From contig NC_081409.1 in the NCBI RefSeq assembly GCF_030272615.1, forward strand, positions 874,562,594 to 874,626,593: DNA of 64,000 nucleotides. Direction: 5' to 3'. Shown here one piece after another: positions 1-11,953 of this stretch. The notes below the pieces were generated by a model. The model did not search any database. It was not told the DNA's origin and worked only from the letters and a program-made list of their open reading frames with translations. A program made the position numbers and the translations under genes. The DNA is from Cryptomeria japonica. Lineage: Eukaryota; Streptophyta; Pinopsida; Cupressales; Cupressaceae. How positions within the stretch are numbered: the first letter of the stretch is position 1; each line of letters starts with the position of its first letter.

Positions 1-100
1 GGTCTTTGTTTCACAAGTTCATTGCTATGGGAGATTTTTGGTTGTCTTCCATTGGGAGAGACTTGTTTGGCATTTCTTGGTACTTAGATGTTTTTCACAT

Positions 101-197
101 CTAGTGTTTCCATCAATGCCAAAGGGAGAGATTGTTGGACATTTGGTGGAATTGATTATGTGTTGCATTGATGTTTTGTCATTGATGGCAACACTAG
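101..197 (+). other. Inverted repeat bracketing PPT and LTR start (J)
   Basis: The arm at 101-123 pairs with the arm at 175-197 at 21 of 23 positions. The 51-nt loop holds the PPT and the first 42 bases of the LTR. The inner mispair (119 with 179) is C opposite T and recurs at the equivalent place in elements A, C, E and F. In the element RNA this would be a hairpin near the 3' end. Confidence 0.7.
121..132 (+). other. Polypurine tract of element J
   Basis: AAAGGGAGAGAT lies immediately before the TG that opens the LTR. This is the plus-strand primer site for LTR retrotransposon reverse transcription. It sits in the loop of the inverted repeat at 101-197. Confidence 0.85.
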
Positions 198-618
198 TTG
201 TTTGGATGCTTTATGGGCACCCTTCTAGTCTTGGTAGGTTGAGTAGTTTCTGGTTCGTTTGGATCCGACATGATCTGGTAGGCTCGGGTATGATTTGGTT
301 ATGGAATTGGCTTATTCATGATACTCATATTCATATTCAGTAAGTTAGTTTTGGTCTGGTGATCGGATGTTGTTTTTGATCATGTTCGAGACTTGGTGAA
401 TGGAGATCATTGTTGTAGCATGTGGACTTACATTGGGTCCCAATTGGTCTAGGTTATAGACTGGTTTAATGAAGTGTGTGGATTGGAATTCTCGATACGT
501 TTCCAGAATGTCTTATGTGTTGGATATTATTTGTTTGGTCTACGGCCAACATGTTTTGTAATTATGTAATTGGTTTATTGTCTGGTGGCCGACTTGATTG
601 TTTATGGTTGAGGGTTTG

Positions 619-627
619 TATATATAA
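619..627 (+). promoter_or_regulatory. LTR TATA box (J)
   Basis: TATATATAA is followed within a few bases by TGTAAGATCTCAT, a string also found downstream of the TATA box in the F LTR and, in related form, in E and G. It probably marks the U3/R core promoter. No transcription data are available. Confidence 0.55.
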
Positions 628-997
628 TGTAAGATCTCATTATAGATCATCATGTTAATGTTAATGTTCATGGTAGAGATATAGGAATGGGAAATGGATT
701 TGTAATGTGTGAATAATTTAATATCATTCAGGAAGAGGATTTGGTCGATCATTGGAGATCGAATTTGGTTTATGTAAGAGGATGTAGTCCTTCGATATTG
801 TTCTTAACCAAAACTATACTTAGGTATAGGAGATGGTATCTTTTGCAGTTCAACACTTCTCTAGATTGTAGTCTAGATTTCTATGTATTCAATGGGACTC
901 CTTTTATGATGAGAAGTGCACTAGGTTGTTGGCCTTCCTGCATGTGCAGGCTACTCAATTGTAATTCACATACTTAAAGAAGAAGTATTAGCTGACT

Positions 998-1014
998 GTG
1001 GGTAGGCTTCCCAC
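998..1014 (+). other. R/U5 hairpin (J)
   Basis: GTGGG-loop-CCCAC is followed at once by TGTGGTTTTTCCC. It is the GTGGG:CCCAC version of a hairpin present in most of the LTRs in the window. Confidence 0.55.
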
Positions 1015-1238
1015 TGTGGTTTTTCCCTTTACCAAGTTTTCCAAGTACAAATATTGGTTTCATGTGAATGGTATTTATTCTATGATTATTGTTTATGCTT
1101 AATTGGTTTACCTGTTATTCTGGTATTTGGTTTAAGCATTCTGGTATTAAATTGTTAGTTGCTTAAGATTCTAGTAATCTGTGACAACTGATTCACCCCC
1201 CATCTCAGTTTTCTTCTAGTTATTTGAACTATCTAACA

Positions 1239-3580
1239 CTATGCACTTCATTGAGGAGGGGGGTTTCTACACTAATCCTACTCCTAATGCAAAAAGAAAT
1301 GAAAAAAGTAAAAGAGATTTTACTTATGAAAAGATTCTAAAAACTGAAAAATAACTCCATGACCAGTGCCTTGTATGGGTGGCAAAGTTAACTTCATAAT
1401 ATGTAGATCACATCCAAACAAGGTAACATGAAACTAATGAGCTTGAAATGTTAGAGCCTTATACCAACATTCCCCTTTCTAGTTTACCAATAGCCATACT
1501 TGAGAATCTCACATATACACAATAATATTTCTATACCTTAAAGAAGCAAATTAATCTCTTCCTTGAAGAGAAGCAAGCAACAAGATATACACTTGACTTG
1601 CAGGGACAAAACAAAATACCCTTGATCATTTCATTTCATAAAATAGAGCATGCATTAGATAGACAACTACAAATAAAACCTCTAAATCTTCTTGTATTCT
1701 GGTTACAAACTGTTTGAAACATTAAAAACTAGAAACTAAAAGAAAAATATGACTAGCATTAAAACTTGCACTATATGCATGGAAGCCTTGCTTCCAAAAT
1801 GAAAATCACATTCATAATTTCCTCTAAATTGAGAAGAAGCAGAATGATATACTAGAGAGAAGAAAATTGTCATTTTCAGGTATCTGTCACACCACTTTAT
1901 GCTCATTGACCAATGTTTGCCATTTTTAGCTCTTGTCGCACTTGTTCTAGGAGCTTACTTTTCTCTTTCTTCTAAAACTGAAAAATTTGCCATTCTAGTG
2001 AAAGTTAAAAACTGACTTTTATTGCACCTTTTCAATACTTGAAAATAGCAAAAATGCCCCTTGAATGAAAAAGTCACTCAAAAATAAAAATATCCCTCCT
2101 TCAATTCAAAAATGACAAAGATCCCCTCTTTTGCTAAAATAAAACTTTGTAGTAAGTTTTCTCTTGGCCACTTCTTTGTAAAATAATGCCTCTTTACAGG
2201 TTAGGAGTATTCACTCATTCTCTATAATCGGAAATCTAAACTTGAAATACATACCCATTATCTTCTTCATGCATCTAATGCCACAAAATTGTCATTACTA
2301 AAATGACATGTTGTTATACATTTATCAAATATTTTAAAAATAATGATCAACATAATAACAATCTTGCTCATCCCCTAAAATTTTCAACCATACTTCAAGG
2401 TGAAAATATCCTTCTTTCCTATAGCTTGTATCCAAGTGAAAATAGTCATCCTCGGGTGAAAACTAATCCTCCCATGTTACCAATTCTCCTGCATATTTCG
2501 CCCATGTAAAAAATTGCTTTTCTACCTGACTGTCTTGACATTTATCGTGAATCAAAGTCCCAATGTATTCAAAATGACACATATGCCCTTAACTTCATCA
2601 TTTACTTTCACCATTAAATTAGTAGATTTTACCCTCCCTGGAGATTAAATCTTGCTGCACTTTAGTTTCCATCATTTTCACTCATCCTTTATTCTCATTA
2701 TACTTTCCTATTCATTTGGATGTCACTTTGTAGCATTTGTTGAGCATTTGTCCCTCCAATTGCTTCACACTTGTCCAAAAAATATTTCTCAATCCCCAGC
2801 ACAAGTTACTAATACAAACTATGGTTCCCACACATAAATCACGCTTCTAGGAAAACATGCCTTTGCAACCTGTAGATCAAAGAGCACAGCTACATAGCCT
2901 TCATATGCTCCTCACACTTAACACCATGCATGCTTTACATGGTTTTCAACACTAATTCATTCAGCAACTATATCGGCTATGCAACCTTCCCACCATAACA
3001 CTCACCACCTCATTCAATTACTGTCACTGCCAAACTCCACTCACCTCTATCTTAATAAAATTTTTTGCCTCGGCATACTAAAGGATAGGGTTCATTCTGC
3101 GCCCACGTTTCCACATTTTTCTTACATAAATGGTGGTTGTGTCTTCAACAATTATCCAAATCTCCTTACATGCCCATATAGTTCTCATAAAATAAACAAT
3201 TTGCAATGCTACGACATGTATATATACATACTAATTGAAAACCTTGACTTGGAGCAGGCAAAGCATTAGAAAGATTCAGGCTTTTCATCTTACTTTTGTT
3301 ATGTGACTTCTTGCTGATGTATTTGATCTGGAACCTAACATTCTCAATCTATTTGCTCCTTCATATACCACAATCATTATGGTGCATCCTGAGATTGTAT
3401 ATTTTGAGGCAATGTGTGAAACAAGTCACCTACCATGTCCTCGGTTCCACATTTCATGATCTAGAGCTACAAACTTGGCTTTGCACATACTTCATATCAT
3501 TTCTACCTGAAACTTGGAAGAGGTCAATGGCCTAAATCATATGACACCCGCCTTCTACGTAGGTAGCCATCACTCTAGCA
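1239..3580. other. Unassigned AT-rich DNA, no gene seen
   Basis: Only short open frames are present (longest about 96 codons, 2979-3269), and none resembles a known protein. Around 2040-2620 there are pyrimidine-rich clauses separated by A-runs, but I could not define a repeat unit. It is probably an old degenerate element or plain intergenic DNA. It continues into 4963-6931 once the solo LTR at 3586-4957 is removed. Confidence 0.5.
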
Positions 3581-3585
3581 TGGCC

Positions 3586-4957
3586 TGATGGTATGATGAA
3601 AGAAAAAGTATCTGGAAGAATGCTAAGAGGGGGGGCTGAATCAGCATACTGAAAAAATAATACAAAGTTCTCAAACTCAAACTCAGTCAAACAAAGTAAA
3701 CATATCTCAGTCAAGATCAATATTCATAAGAATACTTGACATCAACTAGTTAACTGTTATGACAACTTTAACAATAAGAAAATTCAATCTTGTGAATATC
3801 AACAATGCTTAATCATAACTCAACATATTCATCTCTCAATGCTTCTACTTAACATGCCTTATCAGAGATTAACCAAATCAATAAATAAGATTACAACCAC
3901 AAAAGCATTCACTACTTGACACAAATGTTTATACATGGACAACCCAAATAGGTAAAAACCACGGTGAGATGAGACTCACAAGGATAGCTATCTAAACTCT
4001 TTCAAAGTTCATCTTGTTAGGAGCCAAAGCCTATTAGAGCTTTACAATAAGTCTTGTTAAGAACTAATTCCAGTTAGGAATCACCCAGTTAAGGGATTTT
4101 ACAAATATGCCTTGTCAGTAGCACAATACCCTATTAGGATTAACCTTGCTGGAGGATTTAATAATCCAAGCTAATGGACCACCTTGTTAGAGGATTTAAT
4201 GAGTAACCAAGCTTTTTAGAGCTTACCTAGTTAGGGATTTAACTTCTACTGTAATTGTTAGAAAACAACAGTTTTGTTGATCTATCTGAATAACACTACT
4301 TTTTCTTGATCAGATCCTTCTATAACCTTTAGTCTGCCTTCACTCAAAGTGCAGATCCATTCACCGGTTTGGCAACTATACACTCAACAGGTTTTCTACC
4401 AACCTTGCCAACAACCTTAACAAATAACTTCATCGATCTTAAATAGAAATCAATTAAGTCGATAACACAACAAAAACCTAACTCTCATCATCAAGATCAC
4501 AATTTCAACCACTCCATGATCACCACTCTATTGGACATTGTAACTCATCAAGCATTGTGCATTATATGCAATCCACTTTGCTCCTTCCCTAGACAAGAAC
4601 AAATGCGCCAAAACAATTTGAATATCTCCTTAATCAAATGATCACACGTGTCTCCATCATTATCGCTTATCAGATAATAAACCATCAAACTTGTTTGATA
4701 AGGGTTTAATAGCTAATAGGGTTTACCGGTTATATTACATAGAAAGGTTTAACCCTTTACACCAGTTCAACTCACAAAATTAACATAGAGGTTTACAACA
4801 TCATCCACAAATCTCTTATTACCAGTTACTAGCCAATATCAAAAACAACAATATCAGCAATAACATTACTACCATTTACCAATTCAATTGACATCAATGA
4901 CAACATATCATTAATGCAATCTTGATGCAAAGTACCAACAAACTCAAAATGCCAACA
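3586..4957 (-). mobile_element. Solo LTR B (same family as elements A and C)
   Basis: A single LTR of about 1.37 kb starts TGATGGTATGATG and ends AATGCCAACA on the plus strand. It is flanked by a perfect 5-bp duplication TGGCC (3581-3585 and 4958-4962). It aligns along its whole length with the LTRs of A and C. There is no internal region, PBS or PPT, so it is the usual product of LTR-LTR recombination. By analogy with A and C, the LTR reads on the minus strand. Confidence 0.93.
3964..3979 (-). other. R/U5 hairpin (solo LTR B)
   Basis: GTGAG at 3964-3968 pairs with CTCAC at 3975-3979. This is the GTGAG:CTCAC version of the recurrent LTR hairpin. Confidence 0.5.
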
Positions 4958-4962
4958 TGGCC

Positions 4963-6931
4963 ATGGATGGAATGTTGCATCACAAAACTCCTTTAGTGTC
5001 TTTCTGTTTCCTAGCATAGGCGATGACATTACTGAAAGTACACCTGAGCCAATACCATTTTTGTTGCCTACGAACCTTTGTTCATTGCTTTTCCTAGTTG
5101 AGACTCAACAACACTTCACCACATTTGGTTTTGGCATTGGTGATGAATCATTTCAATGACATTGGTGATGAATCATTTCAATGAGACGTGAAGAGAGGGT
5201 ACAACCCACACAATCCACCAGATTTTGCATTATGGTTATTTTGGATTTTTGAGACATTCTCCATAGAGACTTTGCACTAAGAAATTGCGAACAAAGCAGG
5301 AAAAAACTAAAATTTTCCTCACACAAGATGCCCTAATTTTTATTTCATGTGGGCTTTCTCTTTTTCTATTTTTCATCATGCCTATGTGGGCCTATTTCCC
5401 TCTTGTGTAGCATTCATTATTATCCCAGGCAGATTTTTCTCTCATCATATACTCATGCGAGATACCAAAACTTATCTCTAGTGCATATCTATTTTATCCT
5501 ACGTGACTAGCATTCACCTCCTCCTATGCATGCAACATAAGGAATCCCTCTCTGTCGCTATCAGGGCTTATCCTACACCCTTCTCTAAGTGCATTCATAG
5601 CTCCACGGGATAAGACGGGATGCAACTTTTCCCTCTCCCGTCTCATCTTTTGCCCCACACGATGATTCTTATTCACTCATACTGTGGCGGGATAAAAGAA
5701 AAACCTTCTCCTCTTGGTATTTTAGTGGGCCCGTAGGTTTCTCTAATGACATAATGGGGATTTCTAATCACTAATAAAATGTGAGATTGTTATTAAGAGA
5801 AATATCAATTCACCTTTCCCGCTCCATAGAGGTAGGAGTGAAGCCCAATAATGACCTTATGCATACTTTAATCAATATTAAATCAAATAATATGATTTGA
5901 TAAGATCCTTATCCCTATTCAAAATAGTTGCTTGGTTACATGAGTCATTGAGTTGATTTTGAAATGTTTCTTTGGCCATATCCTTACCCTAGCTAATTAA
6001 ACAAAATATTATTTAAATCAATATAATTTAAATAATATTTATTTAATTGAATAATCACAATTGATCTTATGAGGTTGATCATTAGTTGAGCCTAGAGGTA
6101 GGCCCAGCTAAAATAAAAAATCATTTTTGCACAACTAACTTGTTAAAAATGCTCTGATTCACTGACTAATCATGCTCGAGATCTGAAAAATCGAACTTAG
6201 ACATTAAACTAAGCACATTAGAAACTTTGACCCTTAGTCAAAACAACCCAAGTATCTCCTTAAACAAGCTTTAAAAATTGAGCAAAACACATCATCAAAC
6301 CCTGCAAGCTAGCACACCAATAGACTGAAACACATAGAATCTAGGGCATCTAATGGATTGTCAATATGACATCCGAGGTGAAAGTTATTAACTTTCAAAG
6401 TTCCTACTACGGATTTTCTGAATCTAAAACTATTGAATCAACCTGAGTAGCCTTCTAACCTTGATTTGAAAAAATATCAAATCACTGCATCAAGAGAGGC
6501 CACTTGGCGCACTAGTAGATGGACATACCTTGAATATGTCTAAAAGAGGGTTTGACCCAATTAGGTAACATGTGAGAACTATTTACCCTCAAAGTTGGCT
6601 GTTATGAAAATCAGCAAAGTGTAGATCCTAAAACCCTTAAAATGCGTCTTTGAAATGGGCTCCAAAAAGTGATCAAATGATGAGTTGGAGGGCTACAAAT
6701 CTGGGATATGGTAGACAATATTATAGAAAATCATGGGGTATATTTGTTTTGAATTTCAGGTCAACTAGACATAAAATATTAATTTTAAAAGAGGCCTTCA
6801 AACTGTTGTTTGATAATGTTCAGTTGCAGAACTAAACTTTTGGCAAATGGAATCGGCTTTGAAAATTTGTCAAATAGATTGATGGGACTTAGCCACTTGG
6901 CATGGAGGCTCAAAAAATAGCAAGTAAAAAC
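4963..6931. other. Unassigned AT-rich DNA, no gene seen
   Basis: No open frame of recognisable kind. The region holds a perfect 25-bp tandem duplication (5135-5184) and a very AT-rich stretch of short ATTTAAAT-type repeats near 5995-6060, of the kind seen in the U3 of several LTRs here. It could be part of an old LTR, but I found no termini. Confidence 0.5.
5135..5184 (+). repeat. 25-bp perfect tandem duplication
   Basis: The unit from CATTGGTGATG to TTTCAATGA occurs twice head to tail (5135-5159 and 5160-5184) without mismatch, so it is probably a recent local slippage duplication. Confidence 0.95.
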
Positions 6932-8375
6932 TAATGGCATGATGAAATAATAAGTATGCGGTAGAATACTGAGAGAGGGGGGTGAATCGGTATATTGAAA
7001 AACTGATACAAAGTTCCCAAACTCAAACTCAGACAAACAAAGTAAGCATATCTCAGTCAAGATCAATATTCATGGGAATACTTGACATTAACCAGTTTAA
7101 CTACTATGGCAACTTTAACAGTAAACACCTTCAATCTTGTAAACATCAACAATGCTTAATCATAACTCAACATATTCATCTCTCAATGCCTATACGTAAC
7201 ATGCCTTATCAAAAGTTAATCAAATCAACAAATAATATCATAGCCACAAAAGCATTCACCACTTAACACAAATGTTTATACGTGGAAAACCCAAATAGGT
7301 AAAAACCACGGTGAGATGGGACTCACAAGGATAGCTATCTAAACTCTTTCAATGTTCACCCTATTAGGAGCCAAAGCCTGTTAGAGCTTTACAATAAGTC
7401 CTGTTAAGAACTAATTCCGGTTAGGAATCACCCAGCTAATGGATTTAAAAATATACCTTGTTAGAAGCACAATACTCTATTAGGAGTAACCTCGCTAGAG
7501 GATTTAAGAATCCAAGCTAATGGACCACCTTGTTAGAGGAGTTAATGAGTAACCAAGCTTGTTAAAGCTTACCCGGTTAAGGGATTTTACTTCTACTGTA
7601 ATTGTTAGAAAACAATAGGTTTTCTTGATCTGTCTCAGTAGCACTATCTTTGCTTGATCAAATCCTTCTAATCTTAAATCTTCCTTCACTCAATGTGCAG
7701 ATCCATTCAGTGGTTGGGCAACCACACACTCAACAGGTTTTCTATCAACCTTGCCAACAACCTTTAAAAACAATTTCATCAACCTTAAATACAAATCAAT
7801 TAGTTCGATAACACAACAAAAACCTAATTCTCATCATTGAGATTACAAACAAGTCAGTTCAATCTTGATCATTAGAAATCATAACAATCTCTTTATATTC
7901 TTCAAGATAATTCCAACCGCTACATGATCATCGCTCCATTGGATTTTGTAACTCATCACACGTTGTGCATTAAATACAATCCACTTTGCTCCTTCCCTAG
8001 ACAATAAGAAAACATGCCAAACCAATTTGAATTTATCCTCATACAGTGATCACACATGTCTCCATCGTTACTGCTCATCAAATAATAAACCAACAAACTT
8101 GATTGGTTAGGGTTTAACAGCTGATAGGGCTTATTGGTTACATTACATATGAAGGTATAACCCTTCACACATGTTCACCAGTTCAACTCACAAACTTTAC
8201 ATACACCGGTTACAACATCTTGTACAACTCTCTTCTTACTAGTTACTAGCCAATATCAAAAACAACAATATCAACAATAACATGAATACCTTTCACCAGT
8301 TCAATTGACATCAATGACAACATAGCATTAATGCAATATCTATGCAAAATGCCAAACAAGCTCAAAATGCCAACA
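6932..8375 (-). repeat. 3' LTR of element A
   Basis: The LTR runs TAATGGCATGATG...AATGCCAACA on the plus strand and is adjacent to the PPT, which makes it the 3' LTR of a minus-strand element. Hairpin arms GTGAG/CTCAC lie at 7311-7326. It is diverged from its partner by scattered substitutions, so the insertion is not young. Confidence 0.9.
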
Positions 8376-8402
8376 ATCTCCCCCTTTGGCATTGATGGCA
8401 AT
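8304..8402 (-). other. Inverted repeat bracketing PPT and LTR start (A)
   Basis: Arms 8304-8320 and 8386-8402 pair at 15 of 17 positions. The two mispairs (8308 with 8398 and 8317 with 8389) fall at the same structural positions as those of F and E. The pair outside the TTG/CAA step is A-T here, G-C in J, E and F, and T-A in H. Confidence 0.65.
8376..8387 (-). other. Polypurine tract of element A
   Basis: Reads AAAGGGGGAGAT on the minus strand, directly before the TGTTGG that opens the LTR. Confidence 0.85.
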
Positions 8403-8755
8403 ACAAATATCAATGCCTCTGATTATTATTGAGATTGGTGAATAGTAATCCTGGTTTACATTACCAAGTATTCACCTTGCTCGATGTGTCTTCAACCTGT
8501 CGCTAGTGAATAGGAATCCTGGTTTACATTACCAAGTATTCACCTTGTCAGACACAAATCTTCTCCTCAATCACATAATTCTTCTCCCCCTTTGACAACA
8601 ATGCCAAAGTGAAATTAAAACATGTAGTTCTACTCTCATTGTGTATCAGCATCATTCTGCAACTTGATGCTCCTCCTGTGGAATACATCCACTCCTTCAT
8701 CAATCCATATAAGATTCTACAAGTAATTCAGGGACCGATGCAATCAACATCATGT

Positions 8756-9341
8756 TCAAGTGACTTCATGAAGAGGGACAACCCCCAATTACCTTCTAAG
8801 ATACTCAAAATTGGTTTTAGGTAGAGGTTTTGTAAAGATATCTGCAAGCTGCTCCTTGGTAGAAACATGCTCCAAGATAACATCTTTATTTTGAAATTTT
8901 TCCCTCAAGAAGTGATATTTCAATTCAATGTGCTTAGTTCTCGCGTGCAAAACAGGGTTTTTACAAATGTTTATCACACAATATCTTTATAGGTTTTGAT
9001 ATTTTCATCTTCAAACCTTCCAAAATTTGCCTCATCCACATAGCTTGTGTACAATTCATATAAGCTGCTACATATTCAGCTTCAGCAGTAGATTGTGAAG
9101 TGCAACTCTACTTATTACTACTCCATGAGACTAGCCTTCCTCCTAGAAAGAATGCTCCACCGGTAGTACTCTTTCGGTCAACAATATTTCCTACCCAATC
9201 AGCATCTGTGTATGCCTCCAAGTCAAAATATCCACCATACGGATACCATAATCCATAATCAACAGTACCTTTCAGATATCTAAATATTCTCTTAGTTGCC
9301 ATCAGATGTGCCTCCTTTGGATTCTTCTGAAATCTAGCCAC
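8756..9341 (-). pseudogene. Element A RNase H domain (broken)
   Basis: This is the C-terminal copia RNase H, which removes RNA from the RNA:DNA hybrid. Visible family landmarks are the ADW block with DRKST downstream, GGAFFLGG, and the terminal LADIFTKPLP string near the end. In-frame stops and a frameshift lie between 8977 and 9108 and again at YLRR near 8789. Reading on from there gives a copia-like C-terminus to a stop at about 8756. It follows the RT domain directly, as expected for Ty1/copia. Confidence 0.85.
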
Positions 9342-9368
9342 AATACCAACAACATGGGAAATATCTGG

Positions 9369-10376
9369 TCAACTGTGAACAACATAGTGTAGTTTGCCAA
9401 TCATTAACCTGAATTCCTTTTTATCTACAAACTTAGATGCATCTTCCTTGGACAGTTTATAACCTATAACCATTGGGGTTCCAACTGGTTTATAGTCACT
9501 CATATTGAAAGTCTTCAAAACCTCCCTCACATACTTGGATTGAGTAATTAAAATACCATTCTTCATCTGTTGTATCTGTAATCCTATGAAATTTTTTATT
9601 TCCCCTACTAATGACATCTCAAATTCATTCTTCATTTAATCTGCAAAACTACTCATGTCATCATTTCCACCAAATATAATGTCATCTACAAATACTTCAC
9701 TGACCAGTATATCATCTCCTTCATACTTGAGATAAATGTTATTATCATCATTGGTTCTAGCAAAGCCTATCTTCATCAGATGAGTATGAAGTCATTCATA
9801 CCATGCTCTTGGTGCATGCTTTAGTCCATACAAAGCTTTATGCAGTTTGCATACCATGTCGTCCTTATCTGTCAATGCATAACCTTCAGGTTGCTCTATA
9901 TAAATCTCTTCTTTCAGTATCACATTCAAGAATGTAGCCTTGACATCCATCTGGTATACTTTGAACTTCTTATTAGCTACAAATGCAAGTAGTGTTCTGA
10001 CACCTTCTAGTCTTGATACTGGTGCAAAATTTTCTCCATAGTCTTCTCCTTCTTCTTGTGCATAACCTTTGCATACTAATCTTTCCTTATTGCGAACTAC
10101 AACACCATCTTCATTTAACTTGTTTCTGAATACCGATTTAATACCTATAACATTCTTGTTTACCAGTCGGGGTACCAAGGTCCAAGTGTTGTTCTTCTCA
10201 ATTTGTTCCAAATGCTCCTCCATAGCTTTCACCAAATCATCATCACCAAATGCCTCTTTAGAATTTCTGGGTTCAAAGGTGGATATCATGCAAGAGTTCT
10301 CTCTTATTCTCCTTCTAGTTAGTACTCCAGCATCCTTATCCCCAATTATATGTTCAAGACTGTGATTCAGTCTCAC
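9369..10376 (-). pseudogene. Element A reverse transcriptase domain (broken)
   Basis: This is a copia reverse transcriptase (RVT_2 type). The motifs seen are the fingers block around NEDGVVVRNKERLVCKGYAQ, the palm sequence YQMDVKATFLN, the block YGLKHAPRAW, and the active-site segment VFVDDIIFGG (FVDD where YVDD is usual). The segment after it, up to 9369, holds the KNFIGLQI and VGTPM landmarks. A stop near 9640-9650 and another break near 9790 interrupt the frame. It is preceded by a short acidic linker that follows the integrase. Confidence 0.88.
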
Positions 10377-10619
10377 ATACCTAGGAATAACATGATCATT
10401 CTCTTCAAGTTCAGCTTCTTCTTTGTCATCTTCCTCTAAATTTATTTGTTCTGGTTGAACAAGTACATTAGGTTTTTCTTTATCGGTTTTTGATTGAACA
10501 GTTTATGGTTCTAAAAGAAAAATGCAAGGATCTCCATCCTTCTTCTCAGAACTAGTTCCTTCTGATATTTCAAGACATTCATCTACACAAACATCAGAAC
10601 TCTTAACAATTTTTTGTTT

Positions 10620-11525
10620 CTAGTTGTTGAAGCAGTTATAAGCCTTACTCTTGGTGGAATAGCCAAAGAATATGCCTTCATCACTCTTAGCTTCAAACTT
10701 TCTTATGTAGTCAACTCTTTTAATATAACATTTGCTACCAAATATTTTAAAATAGCTAACATTAGGTGATCTCCCATACCAATACTCATATGGGGTTTTG
10801 TCCTTACCTCTATTTACAAGAACTCGGTTCATTGTGTAGACAGCTATACTTGCAGATTTTTTCCAAAAGGTTTTTGATACACCTCCTTGTACCAACATAG
10901 TTCTAGCAGCTTCAACCACTGAGCGGTTGTTTCTCTCTATTATACCATTCTGATGTGGTGTCCTTGGTTCATAAAGTTGTTGCTTGATACCATTATCATC
11001 ACAATATTTAGTGAACTCTACAGAAGTGAATTCACCACCTTGATCTGTTCTTAGACATTTTATCTTTTTACCACTCTCTTTCTCAGCTAAGGCTCTGAAT
11101 TCCTTGAATTTGCCAAAAGCTTTATTCTTATCCTTCAAGAATGTGACCCACATCATCCTTGAACAATCATCAGTGAAGATCATGAAGTATCTGTCACCTT
11201 GAATGCTTCTTGTTCTTATTGGTCCACATAGGTTTGTATGAACCAGATCTAACAAGTGCTCTGCTGAGAAGGACTTGCTCTTGAAAGTTGAAGAAGTCAT
11301 CTTTCCTGGTTGACATTCTTTAAAAAGAGCATTAACCGATTTGTCTAGCTTAGGTAAACCTCTTACTGTCTTAGACTTGCTTACTTTAATAATATTGTCA
11401 AAATTTATATGACATATTATCCTATGCCAATTCCAACTATCATCTATTTTTGTAATCAAACAATTGCTAACTTTAGGATTGAGATGAAATAGATTACCTC
11501 TGGTCTGTTTGTCGGTTGCAATCAA
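10620..11525 (-). pseudogene. Element A integrase domain (inactive)
   Basis: The 301-residue frame covers the GAG-pre-integrase zinc region (WHRIICHINF, then FKECQ, where the first Cys of the usual CxxC is lost) and the DDE core. The first catalytic Asp is replaced: the sequence reads HTNLCG instead of HTDLCG. The second Asp (RTDQGGEF) and the Glu (HQNGIIERNN) are present. The C-terminus has the copia blocks KTPYEYWYGRSP and EGIFFGYS. Integrase inserts the cDNA into the host chromosome; the missing metal ligand predicts that this copy is inactive. Confidence 0.9.
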
Positions 11526-11953
11526 TTCACCTTTGTTGTCAAAGATTTTTCATATACCATTTCTAAACTCCAGTGGGTAACCTTTGTCATTAAGTTGTGC
11601 CACACTTAACAGATTGTGCTTTTGGCCTTAAACCCAATAAACATCATCAGCACTACTCTTCCCATTAAGAGAAATAACTCCCTTACCTTTTACCATATAG
11701 GGTGAATCATTGTCAAATCTGACAACATTGCCATCAAATTCCTTAGGGAAAGAAATTTGCTCCGATTACTGGTCATGTGATGTGAACAACCACTATCAAT
11801 GATCTAATCATTAGAGTTATCCATTTTGGATACTAGTGCCTTCTGATTAGATACTTCTTCCTTAATTGCTACAAACACAATATCTTCACTAGCATCATCA
11901 TCAGTATTACCACTGTCAATAGCTACAAGACAATCCCTCTTTCCTTTACCCTT
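11526..11953 (-). pseudogene. Element A protease / pre-integrase region (broken)
   Basis: Between gag and integrase the minus strand encodes the usual copia stretch, with the aspartic-protease-like DSGCSHHMT region followed by FGNDSPYMVKGKG-like and NLLSV-like blocks. Several stops and frameshifts break it. The equivalent part of element C (44734-45432) is open over a longer stretch and served as the guide. Confidence 0.65.

Larger units (their letters stand above)
1..1238 (+). mobile_element. Copia element J, 3' end (truncated by window edge)
   Basis: Positions 1-132 match the stretch just inside the 3' LTR of element E (20354-20460 on the minus strand), so this is the last part of the internal region of the same family. 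It ends in a polypurine tract at 121-132, directly followed by an LTR starting TGTTGG. The coding part lies outside the window. Orientation is plus, because the PPT precedes the LTR. The downstream flank starts CTATG; the matching target duplication would lie outside the window, so it cannot be tested. Confidence 0.85.
133..1238 (+). repeat. 3' LTR of element J
   Basis: The LTR runs from TGTTGGACAT to ATCTAACA, about 1.1 kb with TG...CA ends. It aligns end to end with the E LTRs at 19107-20353 and 47737-48999 (reverse complement). It contains a TATA box, a short R/U5 hairpin, the block GGTTTTTCCC, and a C-run near the 3' end, in the same order as the other LTR families here. Confidence 0.9.

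Noticed and set aside
38-977. Short plus-strand frames inside the J LTR
   Set aside because: They are within an LTR shared with E, are not conserved there, and have no recognisable domain.
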